Positions 12,012 to 23,625 of a stretch of DNA of 64,000 nucleotides are shown here, piece by piece. The DNA comes from Prunus persica (lineage: Eukaryota; Streptophyta; Magnoliopsida; Rosales; Rosaceae): positions 26,130,042 to 26,194,041 of the forward strand of contig NC_034009.1 of the NCBI RefSeq assembly GCF_000346465.2, written 5' to 3'. Position 1 is the first letter of the stretch. Each line of letters starts with the position of its first letter. The notes under the pieces were generated by a model, which saw nothing but the letters and a program-made list of their open reading frames with translations, had not been told where the DNA came from and did no database searches. Made by a program: the position numbers and the translations under genes.

Positions 12012-12329
12012 TTCTTTTTATATTTTAAAATACTCACAAAAATTCTAACACAATCCACATCTTCGTACATTAAAGTAGTCGAGAATATTACTTTGTCAAA
12101 AAAACTAGAAAACTAATCTCTAGGGTGAAGATGGGAAGCATAGATAGTGTTCAAATTTTATTCCCATACGGCAAGTTTGCATGTATGAATTTATGGGTTA
12201 AAGGAAGGCCTTTCAAACTCAATGTGAATAGGGAGCCCACCTAAAGTTTGCACCCCTTAATATACAAGTTGCTTTTCCTTGTTGGAAATTATGCTTAAAC
12301 TTTTCGAGCTTTTGGAAGGCTAGGTGTTA
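12012..12329. other. Unassigned spacer
   Basis: Sequence not found elsewhere in the window and without a convincing open frame. It separates the B' repeat from the resumed macro-repeat copy 2. Confidence 0.4.
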
Positions 12330-13392
12330 GTCTTTTTCTCATTTAAGATCATAGTAGTTCGTGCTTACTTGGTTAAATAGTATCACATATAAATATGTGT
12401 GTGAAAGTTCAGCGCACTCTACAAATCACGTACAAAAAAATACTTTTATATTTGATCAAAGTTTTGACATTTTATCATAATGATGAGTCCCCCATGTCAC
12501 AATTGACAATTTACAAAAGAAAAGCGATGTGCGAATGAGAAAGTTTCTTAAATTCAAAATTATTGGTAGCAGACCTTTCAGTGTCTCACCACTGATCTTT
12601 TAATCAAATCAAAGTGTCAATTACCAACTCCAAAAAACTAGGGGCCTGTAGTTTATTTGCAAAGTGAAAGTAGGTAGCATTCCACCATCACTCCATTTCT
12701 TCATAGAATAATTGCTTCTTTTTTTTTTTTTTTTTTTTTTTTTGCATACTTGTCAAACTTTGTATTCACAATTTGACCAGCCACTTCGCTTTGATAGCTT
12801 GTGCTGACCAAAGAGAAATTTCTTCCTTTTCTAAACAAAAAATTATGCGTGGGACCCATGTGTCTAAATGAAGGACCAATAGAGTTTCAAGAAAAAAATT
12901 GAAATACAGGTGGAAGGTATGAGAGTAGAGCAGGTGAGGGAACCTACTGGCTGATATTCTAGCAACGATTCAGGCACACCCACGTCACGTGGCAGAGCTT
13001 GAAAAACCAGATTCTAAATGCATATTGAATTGATTTCAGAATCCTCATTAAAAATTCTTTCCAACCTAGACGGTAATCATTCATCTTGGTCAGATTGCCA
13101 AAATATCTTTTGAGATTTTTTGGGCTTGTACGAACATTATTCATCTTTCTTACCCCTTAACTTTACCAAGACCTACCGCAATAAATTTATGAGGTTTTAT
13201 ATAATGGACTTTGATGCTCGCCATGGTTGCAGAAAGATGGTGCTTTCGAGGTGAGAGTTGGCTTGGCTAGATGCATCGGGTGAGACATTGAGAGAGAAAG
13301 AAACGGTGCTAAGACTCTGAAATTACAATTTTCAAGAATTTTTAAAGTTTTATGTAATGACGCCAGACACATTGTTTATATTTTACTTTAAG
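12330..13392. repeat. Macro-repeat copy 2, segment before the tandem array
   Basis: Corresponds to 6875-6900 joined to 7440-8232. It has a T run near 12720, an extra block at about 12560-12700 and small indels relative to copy 1. No coding region is supported. Confidence 0.75.
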
Positions 13393-14740
13393 ATACTTGA
13401 AATGGTGAGGAAAGATAAGAGATGAAAAGATGGAAAAAAAAAAAGAAGCGGCGCTACAACTCAAAGGTCACATTATCTGAACTTCAAAACTTACGTGTAA
13501 AGATAAAAAGAAAAGAAGCGGCGCTAAAATTCAAAGGTCACATTATCTGAACTTCAAAACTTGCGTGTAAAGATAAAAAGAAAAGAAGCGGCGCTAAAAT
13601 TCAAAGGTCACATTATCTGAACTTCAAAACTTGTGTGTAAAGATGTGAGCTATTTGTAGCCTTTAAATTCTATTTCTAAAGTGAGAATGTGAGAAGAACA
13701 TACAAAGTGAGAATATGTGTGAGAAAGAAATATCAGTATTAAACTTAACAAATTTGTGATGATGCATGATATGTTTAGCTGCACATTTAATTTCTAAAGG
13801 AAAAATGTGAGAATAAAGTAGACAAGAGGTTCAAATTCTATTTCCAAAAATGTAATCTGAGAAGGAAAGATAAAAGGTGAGCAGATGAGTTAGAAAAAAA
13901 AAACAGTTACACTAAATTACAAAATCAGTGATGATATGGACTATTTTTAGCTTCATATTCAATTTCTAAAGAAAAAATTGTGAGAAGAAGAAAGATGAAG
14001 TTCAAATTCTATTTCCAAAAAGGTGATCTACGAATGGAAGATAAGAGGTGAGCAGATGAAGACACAGTGGCACTAAACTGCAAAACCATTGATGATGTGG
14101 GCTATTTTTAGGTTCACATTCGGTTTCTAAGGACAAAATATTAGAAGAACAAAGACGAGGTTCAAATTATATTTCCAAAAAGCTGACATGAGAAAGAAAA
14201 GGAAAAAAAAGAAGAGGTGAGAAGATGAAAAGAAAATAAGTGGCGCTAAAACTCAAAGGTCACATTATCTGAACATTGAAACTTGTGTGTGAAGATGTGA
14301 GCTATTTGTACTCTTCAAATTCTATTTCTAAAGATAGAATTTGAGAAGCAAATACGAGGTGAGAATATGTGCGAGAAAGAAATATCGGTATTAAACTTAA
14401 AAAATTTGTGATGATACTAGATATGTTTAGCTTCACAATCAATTTCTAAAGAAAAAATGTGAGAAGACAATAGAGAAGAGGTTCAAATTCTATTTCCAAA
14501 AAGGTCATATGAGAAGGAAAGATAAGAGGTGAATAGATGAGTGAAAAAGAAACGATGATATTGAACTTTGAAACTAACGATGATGTGAGCTATTTTAAAC
14601 TTCATGTTCTATTTCTAAAGACGAAACATGGGACTAAAAAAACAAGACGATCACATTCTATTCCAATAAATGCGACAAGAGAAGGAAAGACAATAAATAA
14701 GAAGGTGAGTGACAAAGAAAGTAAAGCTTAAAGGCAATAT
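13393..14740. repeat. Tandem array 2 of ~167-bp monomers, with a 70-bp triplication
   Basis: Roughly eight monomers of the same family as array 1. Within it the landmark GCGGCGCT occurs at 13448, 13518 and 13588, exactly 70 bp apart, marking a younger triplication of part of one monomer. Confidence 0.85.
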
Positions 14741-15114
14741 TCTTAGAGCTTGAAAATCTAATTGTGATTGCGAGCCATTTTTAGATTGTAAAATCTATTG
14801 ATAGACGTGAATATAATTGAATCTTCAACTTCTTGGACTCCAGCATTATTGAGGTAATAGATTTGATTCAATTGCTGATAAGTTTCTCACTATGACTTAG
14901 ATTTTCTATGGTTGAGATGCTAATAAAATAGGAATAGAAAGTTGTGTGATTTGATGACAAATTATTTGATGCCCTTTTGGCAAAGAATTGATGTTTCTGA
15001 TTTTTACGAGCTACTTACTAGCTACTTACTGATGCAACAATCTTCTGACTTTTATTAGCTACTTATATAATGATGTAAGACACATCGTTTATATTCTAAT
15101 TTAAGAGACCTGAA
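14741..15114 (+). repeat. Third, truncated copy of segment A and junction to copy 3
   Basis: 14755-14915 matches the start of segment A (ATTGTGATTGCGAGCCATTT and GAATATAATTGAATCTTCAAC) but breaks off at TCTATGGTTGAGATG, just as the NRT2.5 leader-like part begins. It then joins a copy of the GTGATTTGATG..AATTGATGTTTCTGA segment and, at about 15070, jumps to the sequence preceding the array. Confidence 0.7.
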
Positions 15115-16730
15115 ACGGTGAGAAGATGAAAACAAAAGAAGCGGTGCTAAAACTCAAAGGTCATCTTAACTTCGAAACTTGTGTGTGCAGATGTGAGTTA
15201 TTTGTAGCCTTCAAATTCTATTTCTAAAGATAGAATGTGAGAAGAAAAGATGAGGTGAGAATATATGCAAGAAAGAAATATCAGTATTAAACTTAAAAAA
15301 TTTGTGATGATGTGGGATATGTTTAGCTTCACATTCAATTTTGAAAGAAAAAATGTGAGAAGAAAGTAGACAAGAGGTGAGCAAATGAGTTAGAAAAAAA
15401 CGGCGACACTAAATTGCAAAACTATTGATGATATGGGCTATTTTTAGCTTCATATTCAATTTCAAAAGACAAATGTGAGAAGAAGAAAGATGAAATTCAA
15501 ATTATGTTTCCAAAAAGGTGATATGGGAAGGAAAGACAAGAGGTGAGCAGTTGAGTAAAAAATAAACAATGACACTAAACTTCAAAACCAATGATGATAT
15601 GAGAAATTTTTTGCACCATATTCAATTTCTAAAGACAAAATGTGAGAAGAAGAAAGATGAGGTTCAAATTATTTCCAAAAAGCTGACATGAAAAAGAAAG
15701 AAAAGAGGTGAGAAGATGAGTGAAAAAAAAAACGAAGATATTAAACTGCAAAATCAGTGATGATGTGAGCTATTTTTAGGTTTACATTCAATTGCTATAA
15801 ATAAATAAATAAATATGAGAAGAAAGTAAACAAGAGGTTCAAATTCTATTTCCAAAAAGTGATTTGAAAAGGAAAGACAAGAGGTGAACATATGAGTTAG
15901 AAAGAAACAGTGGCACTAAACTGCAAAACTAGTGATGATATGAGCTATTTTTAGGTTCATATTCAATTTCTAAAGACAAAATGTGAGAGGAAGAAAGATG
16001 AAGTTCAAATTCTATTTCCAAAAAGGTGATATGGGAAGGAAAGACAAGATGTGAGCAGATGAGTGAAAAATAAATAGTGGCACTAAACTGCAAAACCAGT
16101 GATGATATGGGCTATTTCTAACTTCATATTCAAATTTTAAAGACAAAATGTGAGAAGAAGAAAGATGGGGTTCAAATTATATTTCCAAAAAGGTGATTTG
16201 AGAAAGAAAGACAAGAGGGTGGGCAAATGAATGGAAAAGAAACGAAGATATTAAACTGCAAAACCAATGATGATGTGAGTTATTTTTAGTTTCATATTCA
16301 ATTTCTAAGGACAAAATGTGAGAAGAACAAAGACGAGTTTCAAATTATATTTCCAAAAAACTAACATGAGAAAGAAAAGATGTGAGAAGATGAGTGAAAA
16401 AGAAACGACATTATTAAACTACATAACAAGTGATGATGTGAGCTATTTTTAGGTTTAGATTCAACTTCTAAAGATAAAATTTCTGTTTCCAAAAAGGTGG
16501 ATATGAGAAGGAAAATATAAGAGGTGAGCATATGAGTGAAAAAGAAACTGTGGTATTAAAATGCAAAATGAGTGATGATATGAGCTATTTTAGCTTCATG
16601 TTTTATTTTCAAAAACGTGAGACGAAAAAGAAAAGATGATCAAATTCTATTCAAATAAACATGATGAGGAAAGACAATAAATGGGAAGTAAGTGAAAAAA
16701 GAAGAAGAAGTAAAGCTTAAAAGCAAAAAG
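15115..16730. repeat. Tandem array 3 of ~167-bp monomers
   Basis: About ten monomers, with more indels than array 1, including a short TAAA-type run at about 15800. Same landmarks and strand asymmetry as arrays 1, 2 and 4. Confidence 0.85.
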
Positions 16731-16734
16731 TCTT

Positions 16735-17291
16735 AAAACATGAAAACCTAATTATGATCGTGAGCCATTTTAGGTTTTACAATCTATTTGAAAAACGTGA
16801 ATATAATGAAATCTAGCATTTCTATGGTAAGAAAATAGATGTGAATTATGATTCAATTGCTGATAAGTGTAAGAGTAACCTTGCTTTTTAATGCTTTTAT
16901 GTTAAAACAACATGTCACAAATTTATTAATATAAGTATTAATCATGTGGGATATGCCACATTATTTGGGATGCTGATTTGGAAGGCTAAAGTGTATTGCA
17001 ATTTGTTTGTTTGCTGGTTGGCAGATTAAAAGGATTAAATGTTGGTTTGTTTATATCTTTTCTTGCAGATTACTTTCATTGTTAAGAATTCTTTTCGGTA
17101 AATGGAGGACCAGATAAATAAGTTCGAGTTTGTTGAAACGTTGCATCGTAAAATGTGGTTTTGTGGTTTGTATTTATATTTTTATCCTTACGAGCCACCT
17201 ATAAATGTGGTGTTTGTAAAAATTGCTGGACAAAATGCAAAAATAATATTTGAAAGGAATTGTGCAGTTACTGATGATGTTGTTTTACGGC
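16735..17291 (+). pseudogene. Copy 3 tail with captured exon-like fragment (unrecognised)
   Basis: After a stretch related to the start of segment A, a new tail begins (TTTTTAATGCTTTTATGTTAA). It contains TTTTCTTGCAG, which looks like an acceptor, and then a short open frame starting MEDQINKFEFVETLHRKMWF and containing EPPINVVFVK. The same sequence recurs in copy 4 (23630-24100 and 24715-24830). I do not recognise the protein. The frame is cut at 17291 by a retrotransposon LTR. Confidence 0.45.
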
Positions 17292-18436
17292 TGATAAGTC
17301 TATATTTTACATATATTTTATGCCTCCTTTACTTATTTATTTGTTGATTTCCTTGGATTAAATTAGTTGTTTTAATTTGTTTTGTGAGATTTGTGAAGGA
17401 ATTGTGAAAATAAGAGAAAGTGTGCTAAAAAGGACAAGAAGATGAAGATTTCGTGCAAATCAAGTAAAGAAGCCAAATCATTCCTTTCATAATTAGCAGT
17501 GTTGTCAAATTTCCTAGCTCACGATGATTCCAGTCTTACCAAGTCAACAAAGAGAAATCAAGAAGACCCTAGATTAGTAGGAATCTTATTTTTATAATAA
17601 TCGTAATTATACCTTAGATAGGTAGGATTTCTAGGAGTATTATAAATAGAGAGTTTTGGTCATTGAGAGAACCCTACACCATCAAATTCCTACACACTCA
17701 TACACAGAACTGAAACACCCTAAGGAGAATACGAAGAGAGCATGTGCAACCTTGACATTCAACTTGGAGAATTCGATGTCTTCTATGTCTTCATCAACCA
17801 TCATGTTTCTTAATAAGTCCTTCATGAACTAATTTCTTCTACTATGGCTACGATGTCGCATAGATATGAATACTCAAATTCTTTGATATTGTTAATTTTA
17901 TTTATCTATAAATGTTGAGTACTTGTTACCGTTCTTAATGTTTTCAATTAATTGGCCACTAATTGCATGATTGGAAGAATTGGGTTGAGACCGGAAGAAG
18001 ATGCCTAATAAATAGCTTTTTGTAATAAGTACCATAAATTACGTAGCTAACTCGGAAGATTAGGTTATGGTTTGTGTAATCACATTAAGGTTTTCCACAA
18101 ATCTTAATGGGTTCTTAGCCATCTAAATCTATAACTAGGAATAGAGCGGGTTGACGGTACAAAACACAACTAATATAACTCGAAAGAGAGTATTGATGAG
18201 GTATGGGAAAACGATTATCAATATATTAGGTAATTAGGATTAACAAGCTAGAAGTATTTGGATGGGATTAGATAGGTGAAAGCAATGTCCTAGTGCTTTA
18301 TCATCCTTGAATTCACCTTTTACATTATTTACTAATCCCAATTTATTTGCTTAGTTATATTTTTTTCATCATAATCCTCTTTTCCTACCATTATAATAAT
18401 TTGAGCAATATTGTCCACTTGCAATTAATCACATCA
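17292..18436 (+). mobile_element. 5' LTR of a Ty3/gypsy retrotransposon
   Basis: Starts TGATAAGTC and ends about CACATCA, followed by TTTTGATGCCACTACTGGGG, which resembles a decayed form of the TGGCGCCGTTGCCGGGG primer-binding site used by Athila/Tat-like elements. A TATAAATAG box is at about 17641. A gag-like reading frame follows. No matching 3' LTR is present in the window. The LTR end is uncertain by a few bases. Confidence 0.65.
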
Positions 18437-19014
18437 AATTTTGATGCCACTACTGGGGACCAACTTAGTATATTAATAATAGTGAGATTTATTTTCTAGT
18501 TGTACTTTGAATATTTAATTAATTATTTTTTTCAAGTACTTCTTTAGTTCAATTTGATTTCATATAAAAATAAAAATAAAAATAAATAAATAAATAAGCG
18601 AAACAAAAGGAGAGAAACGTGATCAGCTTCAAACCACAAACAACAAAAGCAAAAGAAATGAAAAAATGAAGAAGAAAAAAAAAAAAAAAAAAACAGCAAC
18701 TCGTGGAGAACTCCTGGAACGCCTACCTCCCATTCCAAAAGGGGTTTCAACTCTCACGCAAATCAAAATTTCCAATTCCTTTCTCAATTCAATATTCTTT
18801 TCCTTTTACAATTAAAGTTTCTTTTCCTAATTGTTTTTGGGTTTTGCTTCCTTCTTCAATTCTATTATCTTATTCTTATTTAAACAAGGGGAAGAAGAGA
18901 TGGCTTTCGTACCAAATGAACAATGGGAGACCTTGATGTCCTAATAATTTCGACGTCACCCTCAAGCATCATTCTCCCTATAGCTGCTAGGAATTATGAA
19001 TTGAAAATATCCAC
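18437..19014. other. Gypsy leader region between LTR and gag
   Basis: Untranslated leader of the degraded gypsy element, with A-rich tracts near 18570 and 18680. A gag start is not clear. The gag-like frame becomes recognisable at about 19015. Confidence 0.5.
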
Positions 19015-19792
19015 TTTAATATGATGCATTCTTTCCATGGAGTAAGTTCTGAAGATCCTTTAGCTCATATTAGAGATATTTTTAACATGATTTCTAACAT
19101 GGCTTTGACAGGGGGAATCATTGAAGAACATATCAGGATGAAAGTCTTTCCCTACATAGTGAAAGATAAAGTAAAGACGTTGTTGAACTCCTTGAGACCT
19201 AGATTATTGACTAGCTGTAATAAGATTCAAAACAAGTCTTGGAGAAGTTCTTTTCGACTTGGAAAACTGATGCACTAAGGGATAGAATCATGCGATTCAG
19301 TCAACATACAGATGAGTTATTTTTTGAAACTTGGGAACGGTTCAATAATTTTTTAATACAATGTCCTCACTATGGTTTGCCTACTTTAGTTCTTATGCGT
19401 ATTTTTTATAAAGCGCTAATTGTTTTGAGTAAGACTGCATGAATAACTATGCAAGTGGATCTATTAAGAACAAGACCACAACTGAATATCAAACTTTGTT
19501 TGATACTCTAGCTCTCGAAACACAGCATTCTAATATGAGAGATAAGCGTGCCGGAGTTTATAAAATTGGTAATTCTAATGCTTTTGCTTCTAAAGAACAG
19601 GTTGACACTATTACCAGTAAATTAGATGCCTTGCTTGCAATTAATGAGAAAGTTTCAACACATGAGTTTTGCTCCATTTGTATTGTTCTTGGTCATGCCA
19701 CCATATCTTGTCATATCTCAAGATCGGCTCTGCCATAGCTCCATTTATGTTGTTCTTTGGGCTCCCCTCTCTGCCCTCACGGTTTTGTTTTT

Positions 19793-19895
19793 GGGAACTC
19801 ACGAGCAACTTTCCAGTGGATCACCCATCTTGGGATTGCTCTAGCCCCAACTCGCTTAACTTCGGAGTTCTCATGACTCCGAAGCTAGTGAGCTC
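19793..19895 (-). other. 5S rRNA-like domain within the Cassandra LTR
   Basis: On the minus strand the sequence has GAACTCCGAAGTTAAGCG (5S box A region), then GATGGGTGA (intermediate element) and CACTGGAAAGTTGCTCGTG (box C region), in the order and spacing of plant 5S rRNA. The 5' part of 5S is poorly kept, as in Cassandra. It is not a functional 5S gene. Confidence 0.85.
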
Positions 19896-19919
19896 CCAAA
19901 AAGTCTCGTTCTAGATGGA

Positions 19920-21705
19920 TGTGATAATTCGTTTTCTTAAATGTTGATTAAAGGAAAATAAATATGATTATATATTCTTAAGTAATTATCTTAGTAAGAA
20001 GGAAATGTATATTTATTGTTGTTTTACTTTTATAATACCATTTCAATAGTTATATGTATATTATTATATTATATATGTTCTTTTGAATAAAAAAGATTTA
20101 TTTAAATTATATATTTGTTTATTATTGCTTGAGATGCAATTGGATGGTTATTGGGTGCTTTATATACTTATATGTATTTAAACAATTAACTAGCTCTAAA
20201 GTGGACGTGTAGTTTGTGTTTTATCAAGTTACTTTTTCCTTATCAACAACCCATGACTTGGAGTTAGCACATGGAGGTTTTACATGCATTCTCAACACGT
20301 AGGAACCCATTTTAACTTGAGGTGGCTAGTCCAAATTCATCCTATTGACACATGCACACACATGCAAATACTTAGTCTTTAAATATAGTAGATATTTGTA
20401 TTTCCTTGGAGAATAAGCAGGTTCTATTCCTTGGAGAATAAGTACGCATGATCTCTTTTAATTGTTTAATAATTGCTTCAGTTATGAGACTAATAAGATG
20501 CTAGTAGCAACCAACTTCTTCTAGTATAAATAGGCATCTTCATTGCATCTTATGAAAAACACACAAACCTTGTGTATTAATTGAGGTTACACACTGCATG
20601 CATCGCATGCAAAGTAAGATTTCTTTGGGAGAGAAAGAGAGAAAGAGAAAGCTAGTGGTGATATAGTTCCTGGAAGAGTAAAGGTCCCAGCTTGTGTATT
20701 TTCTTAACTTGGAATTAGCTTTGAAAATGAGGTAATGGCTTCTTGGGGGCCTTTTGTAGAGATTGATTTAATTAAATTTCGTGAGCTCTATATTATGTGT
20801 GATATTATAGTGGTGATATAATGGATAATAATTCTTGATATTAGATGTTTATATATTGTTAATTATTTGGTTAATGTGGTACTGTTTGATTGACGTTCCT
20901 TGTATTGGATGTTTACGTACTCTTAACTGTTTGAACAATGTTGGCATAATTATTACGCATTGGTGATGTTTTAAATGGCTACATTGTTGTGAAGGGCATA
21001 ATTATATCATGTCATGGAATTTGGCTAGAATTCTGGAGTTGAGAAAAATAATGATGAAAAAGAGGGTAATGGAAATAATCTTTTGTGTAGTTGAGTCTAA
21101 CTCTTGGCAGGTACCAGGTCTCAGGTCTCAGGGATCCCACAGTGCACATGATTTTTATTGGGTGATTCGAGACTGGCGATGGGGAGTTAGACAAGATGAC
21201 TAACAAAAGGGGAATTATGGGATGCTTAAAATGGGTGTTAGTTCATATAAATGGGCATTCGAGACCAAGTGGTATAAGCATGGTATGGGACATGTAGGTC
21301 TGCTTATCTAGTTATATTAATTAACGGGAGTAGATGAAGAGCATTCGTTCATGCATTATTAATAATAATGTGATATTTTGTTGTATGATTGCATGTTACT
21401 TAATTTAGTTATATCAATCTACTGTAGTAAGGTCTCATGTCCCTATTGAGCGGTGGTTGTTCATCCTTCATTCTGTTTAATTTTTCAAATGAATTAGTGG
21501 GTAAGACAATGAATAAACCAGTTGAGGCTAAATTAGATGAGAGTAATAGAGCTTTATTTATTAATTGTAAAGTTGTAAGATTTTGGAGCTATTTTTATAA
21601 GAGAAGTTTATTTTAAACCCATGTTTCAGCTTCTTTTTATTTTATTTTACTTTCTCACGCACTAGGTGTGAGGTTTCCACCAACGCCCGGGTCCAAGGCG
21701 TGACA
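19920..21705 (-). mobile_element. Solo LTR (probably Ty3/gypsy) nested in the Cassandra LTR
   Basis: On the minus strand it starts TGTCACGCC and ends ATTATCACA, with TG..CA termini. A 5-bp duplication ATGGA lies at 19915-19919 and 21706-21710. The 1,786-bp interior has no coding sequence and no internal second LTR that I could see. The TGTCACGCC..GACCCGGGCGTTGG start resembles LTRs of Tekay/Del-like gypsy elements, an inference from memory. Confidence 0.8.
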
Positions 21706-22352
21706 ATGGAGGTGGGCATGTACATATAAGGCACATCACCCCCTCTTCATTGGTCGATGTGGGATGTCACATATCTTGTCCTCATGGAGTTTATTTTTCA
21801 TAATTTTTTCAAGAACAAGCAAACATGCTGAATACCTATAGACAGCCTGTAAATGATCCATTCTCCAACACATACAATTCAGGATGGCAAAGGCATCAAT
21901 TTTTTATGGAACAATAATCAAAACATACAAAAACCACCACAAGAGAAGAAAAATAACTTGGAAGACATAATCGCACAACTCGCCACAAATACAAATCAAT
22001 TCATGATTAAAATGGAGACGACCTTACAAAATCAAGCCGCTTCCATCATAAATTTAGAAATTCAAATGGGTAAATTGGCGAACGATGAGAGAGAGAGAGA
22101 GAGAGGAGTTTTGCCGAGCTAATCCAAGGTTAATCTGAAAATTCAAGAACATGTGAAGGCAATCACACTCCGAAATGGAAGGCCCATCAAAACCGCTATA
22201 GATTTGAATGCAAAAAAGCATCTGCATCAATGTTAGAACCTACATATTTCAAATTTTGAACAGAATTATTAAGAAAATATTGGATGTGTGATTCAAGTTA
22301 TATTTCAAATTTTGAACTTGGACATAACATAATTCAAAATCTGTTTTTTTTA

Positions 22353-23625
22353 GAAATATGAGAGGAAGAAAGATAAAGTTAAAATTTTATTTCCAAAAAG
22401 GTGAAATGGGAAGGAAAGACAAGAGGTGAGCAGATGAGTAAAAAATAAATAGTGGCACTAAATTGCAAAACCAATGATGATATGGGAAATTTTTTGCTTC
22501 ATATTCAATTTCTAAAGACAAAATGTGAGAAGAAGAAAGATGGGGTTCAAATTAGATTTCCAAAAGGTTGACATGAGAAAGAAAGAAAAGAGGTGAGAAG
22601 ATGAGTGAAAAAGAAATGACAGTATTAAACTACAAAACCAGTGATAATGTGAGCTATTTTTGGTTTCATTCAATTTCTAAAGAAAAAATGTGAGAAGAAA
22701 GTACACAAGAGGTTCAAATTCTATTTCCAAAAATGTGATATGAAAAGGAAAGACAAGAGGTGAGCAGATGAGTTAGAAAGAAACGATGGCATTAAACTGC
22801 AAAACTAGTGATGATATGGGCTATTTTTAGCTTCATACTCAATTTCTAAAGACAAAACGTGAGAGGAAGAAAGATGTTGTTCAAATTCTATTTACAAAAA
22901 GGTGCTATGGGAAGGAAAGACAAGAGGTGAGCAGATGAGTGAAAAATAAACAATGGCACTAAACTGCAAAACCAATGATGAAATGGGAAATTTTTTTGCT
23001 TCATATTCAATTTCTAAAGACAAAATGTGAGTAGAAAAAAGATGAGGTTCACATTAGATTTCCAAAAAGCTAACATGAGAAAGAAAGAAAAAGAGGTGAG
23101 AAGATGAGTGAAAAAGAAACGACAATATTAAACTGCAAAACCAGTGATGATATGAGTTATTTTGAGGTTGACATTCAATTTCTAAAGACAAAATGTGTGA
23201 AGAACAAAGACGGGGTTCAAATTATATTTCCAAAAAGTTGACATGGGGGAAAAAAAAAGATGTGAGAAGATGAGTGTAAAGGAAATGACATTATTAAACT
23301 GCAAAACCAATGATGATGTGAGCTATTTTTAGGTTTACATTCAATTTCTAAAGACAAAATGTGATGAGAAAATAGACCAAAGGTTTCAATTCTGTTTCCA
23401 AAAAGGTGATACGAGAAAGATATATAAGAGGTGAGCAGATGAGTGAAAAAGAAACTGCGGTACCAAAATGCAAAACCAATGATGATATGGGCTATTTTAG
23501 CTTCATGTTTTATTTCCAAAAACATGAGATGAAAAAGAAAAGACGATCAAATTCTATTCAAATAAACATGACGTGAGAAGGAAAGACAATAAATGGGAAG
23601 TGAGTGAAAACAAAAGTAAAGCTTA
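22353..23625. repeat. Tandem array 4 of ~167-bp monomers
   Basis: About eight monomers of the same family begin abruptly (AAATATGAGAGGAAGAAAG) after the truncated gypsy element. Monomers resemble those of array 3 most closely, including the ATGGGAAATTTTTTGC variant also seen near 15600. Confidence 0.85.

Larger units (their letters stand above)
19709..21771 (-). mobile_element. Solo Cassandra-type LTR (5S-bearing), interrupted
   Basis: On the minus strand it begins TGTGACATCCCACATCGACC and ends with TGACA, with 5-bp target-site duplications TATCT at 19704-19708 and 21772-21776. Subtracting a nested insertion (19920-21705) and its duplicated 5 bp leaves 272 bp, close to the size I recall for Cassandra LTRs. 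It contains a 5S rRNA-like domain. It inserted into the gypsy gag just after the zinc knuckle. No second LTR or internal domain is present, so it is a solo LTR. Confidence 0.85.
19015..22240 (+). pseudogene. Disrupted Ty3/gypsy gag, split by nested LTR insertions
   Basis: 19021-19735 encodes, in several frames, a retrotransposon gag capsid-like region (SFHGVSSEDPLAHIRDI; WERFNNFLIQCPHYGLPT) followed by a CX2CX4HX4C zinc knuckle (C-SI-C-IVLG-H-ATIS-C). Frameshifts and stops are present. The gag resumes at 21780-22240 (NDPFSNTYNSGW; LEIQMGKLAN; KAITLRNGRP), with a GA run breaking the frame. No protease, reverse transcriptase or integrase follows. The element ends near 22240-22350 where the 167-bp array resumes, so its 3' part is lost. 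Confidence 0.75.

Noticed and set aside
19793..19895. Functional 5S rRNA gene
   Set aside because: Only the 3' part of 5S is well kept and it lies inside an LTR with TSDs; it is the Cassandra 5S-like domain.
20520..20640. TATA-containing promoter and transcript start on the plus strand within the inner LTR
   Set aside because: TATAAATAGG followed by a leader-like stretch is visible, but the LTR ends (TGTCACGCC..ATCACA) orient the element on the minus strand, so the box is probably incidental.
8233..23625. CRISPR-like or coding repeat array
   Set aside because: Monomers are contiguous ~167-bp units without spacers in plant nuclear DNA and have no shared reading frame; satellite-type repeat is the better call.
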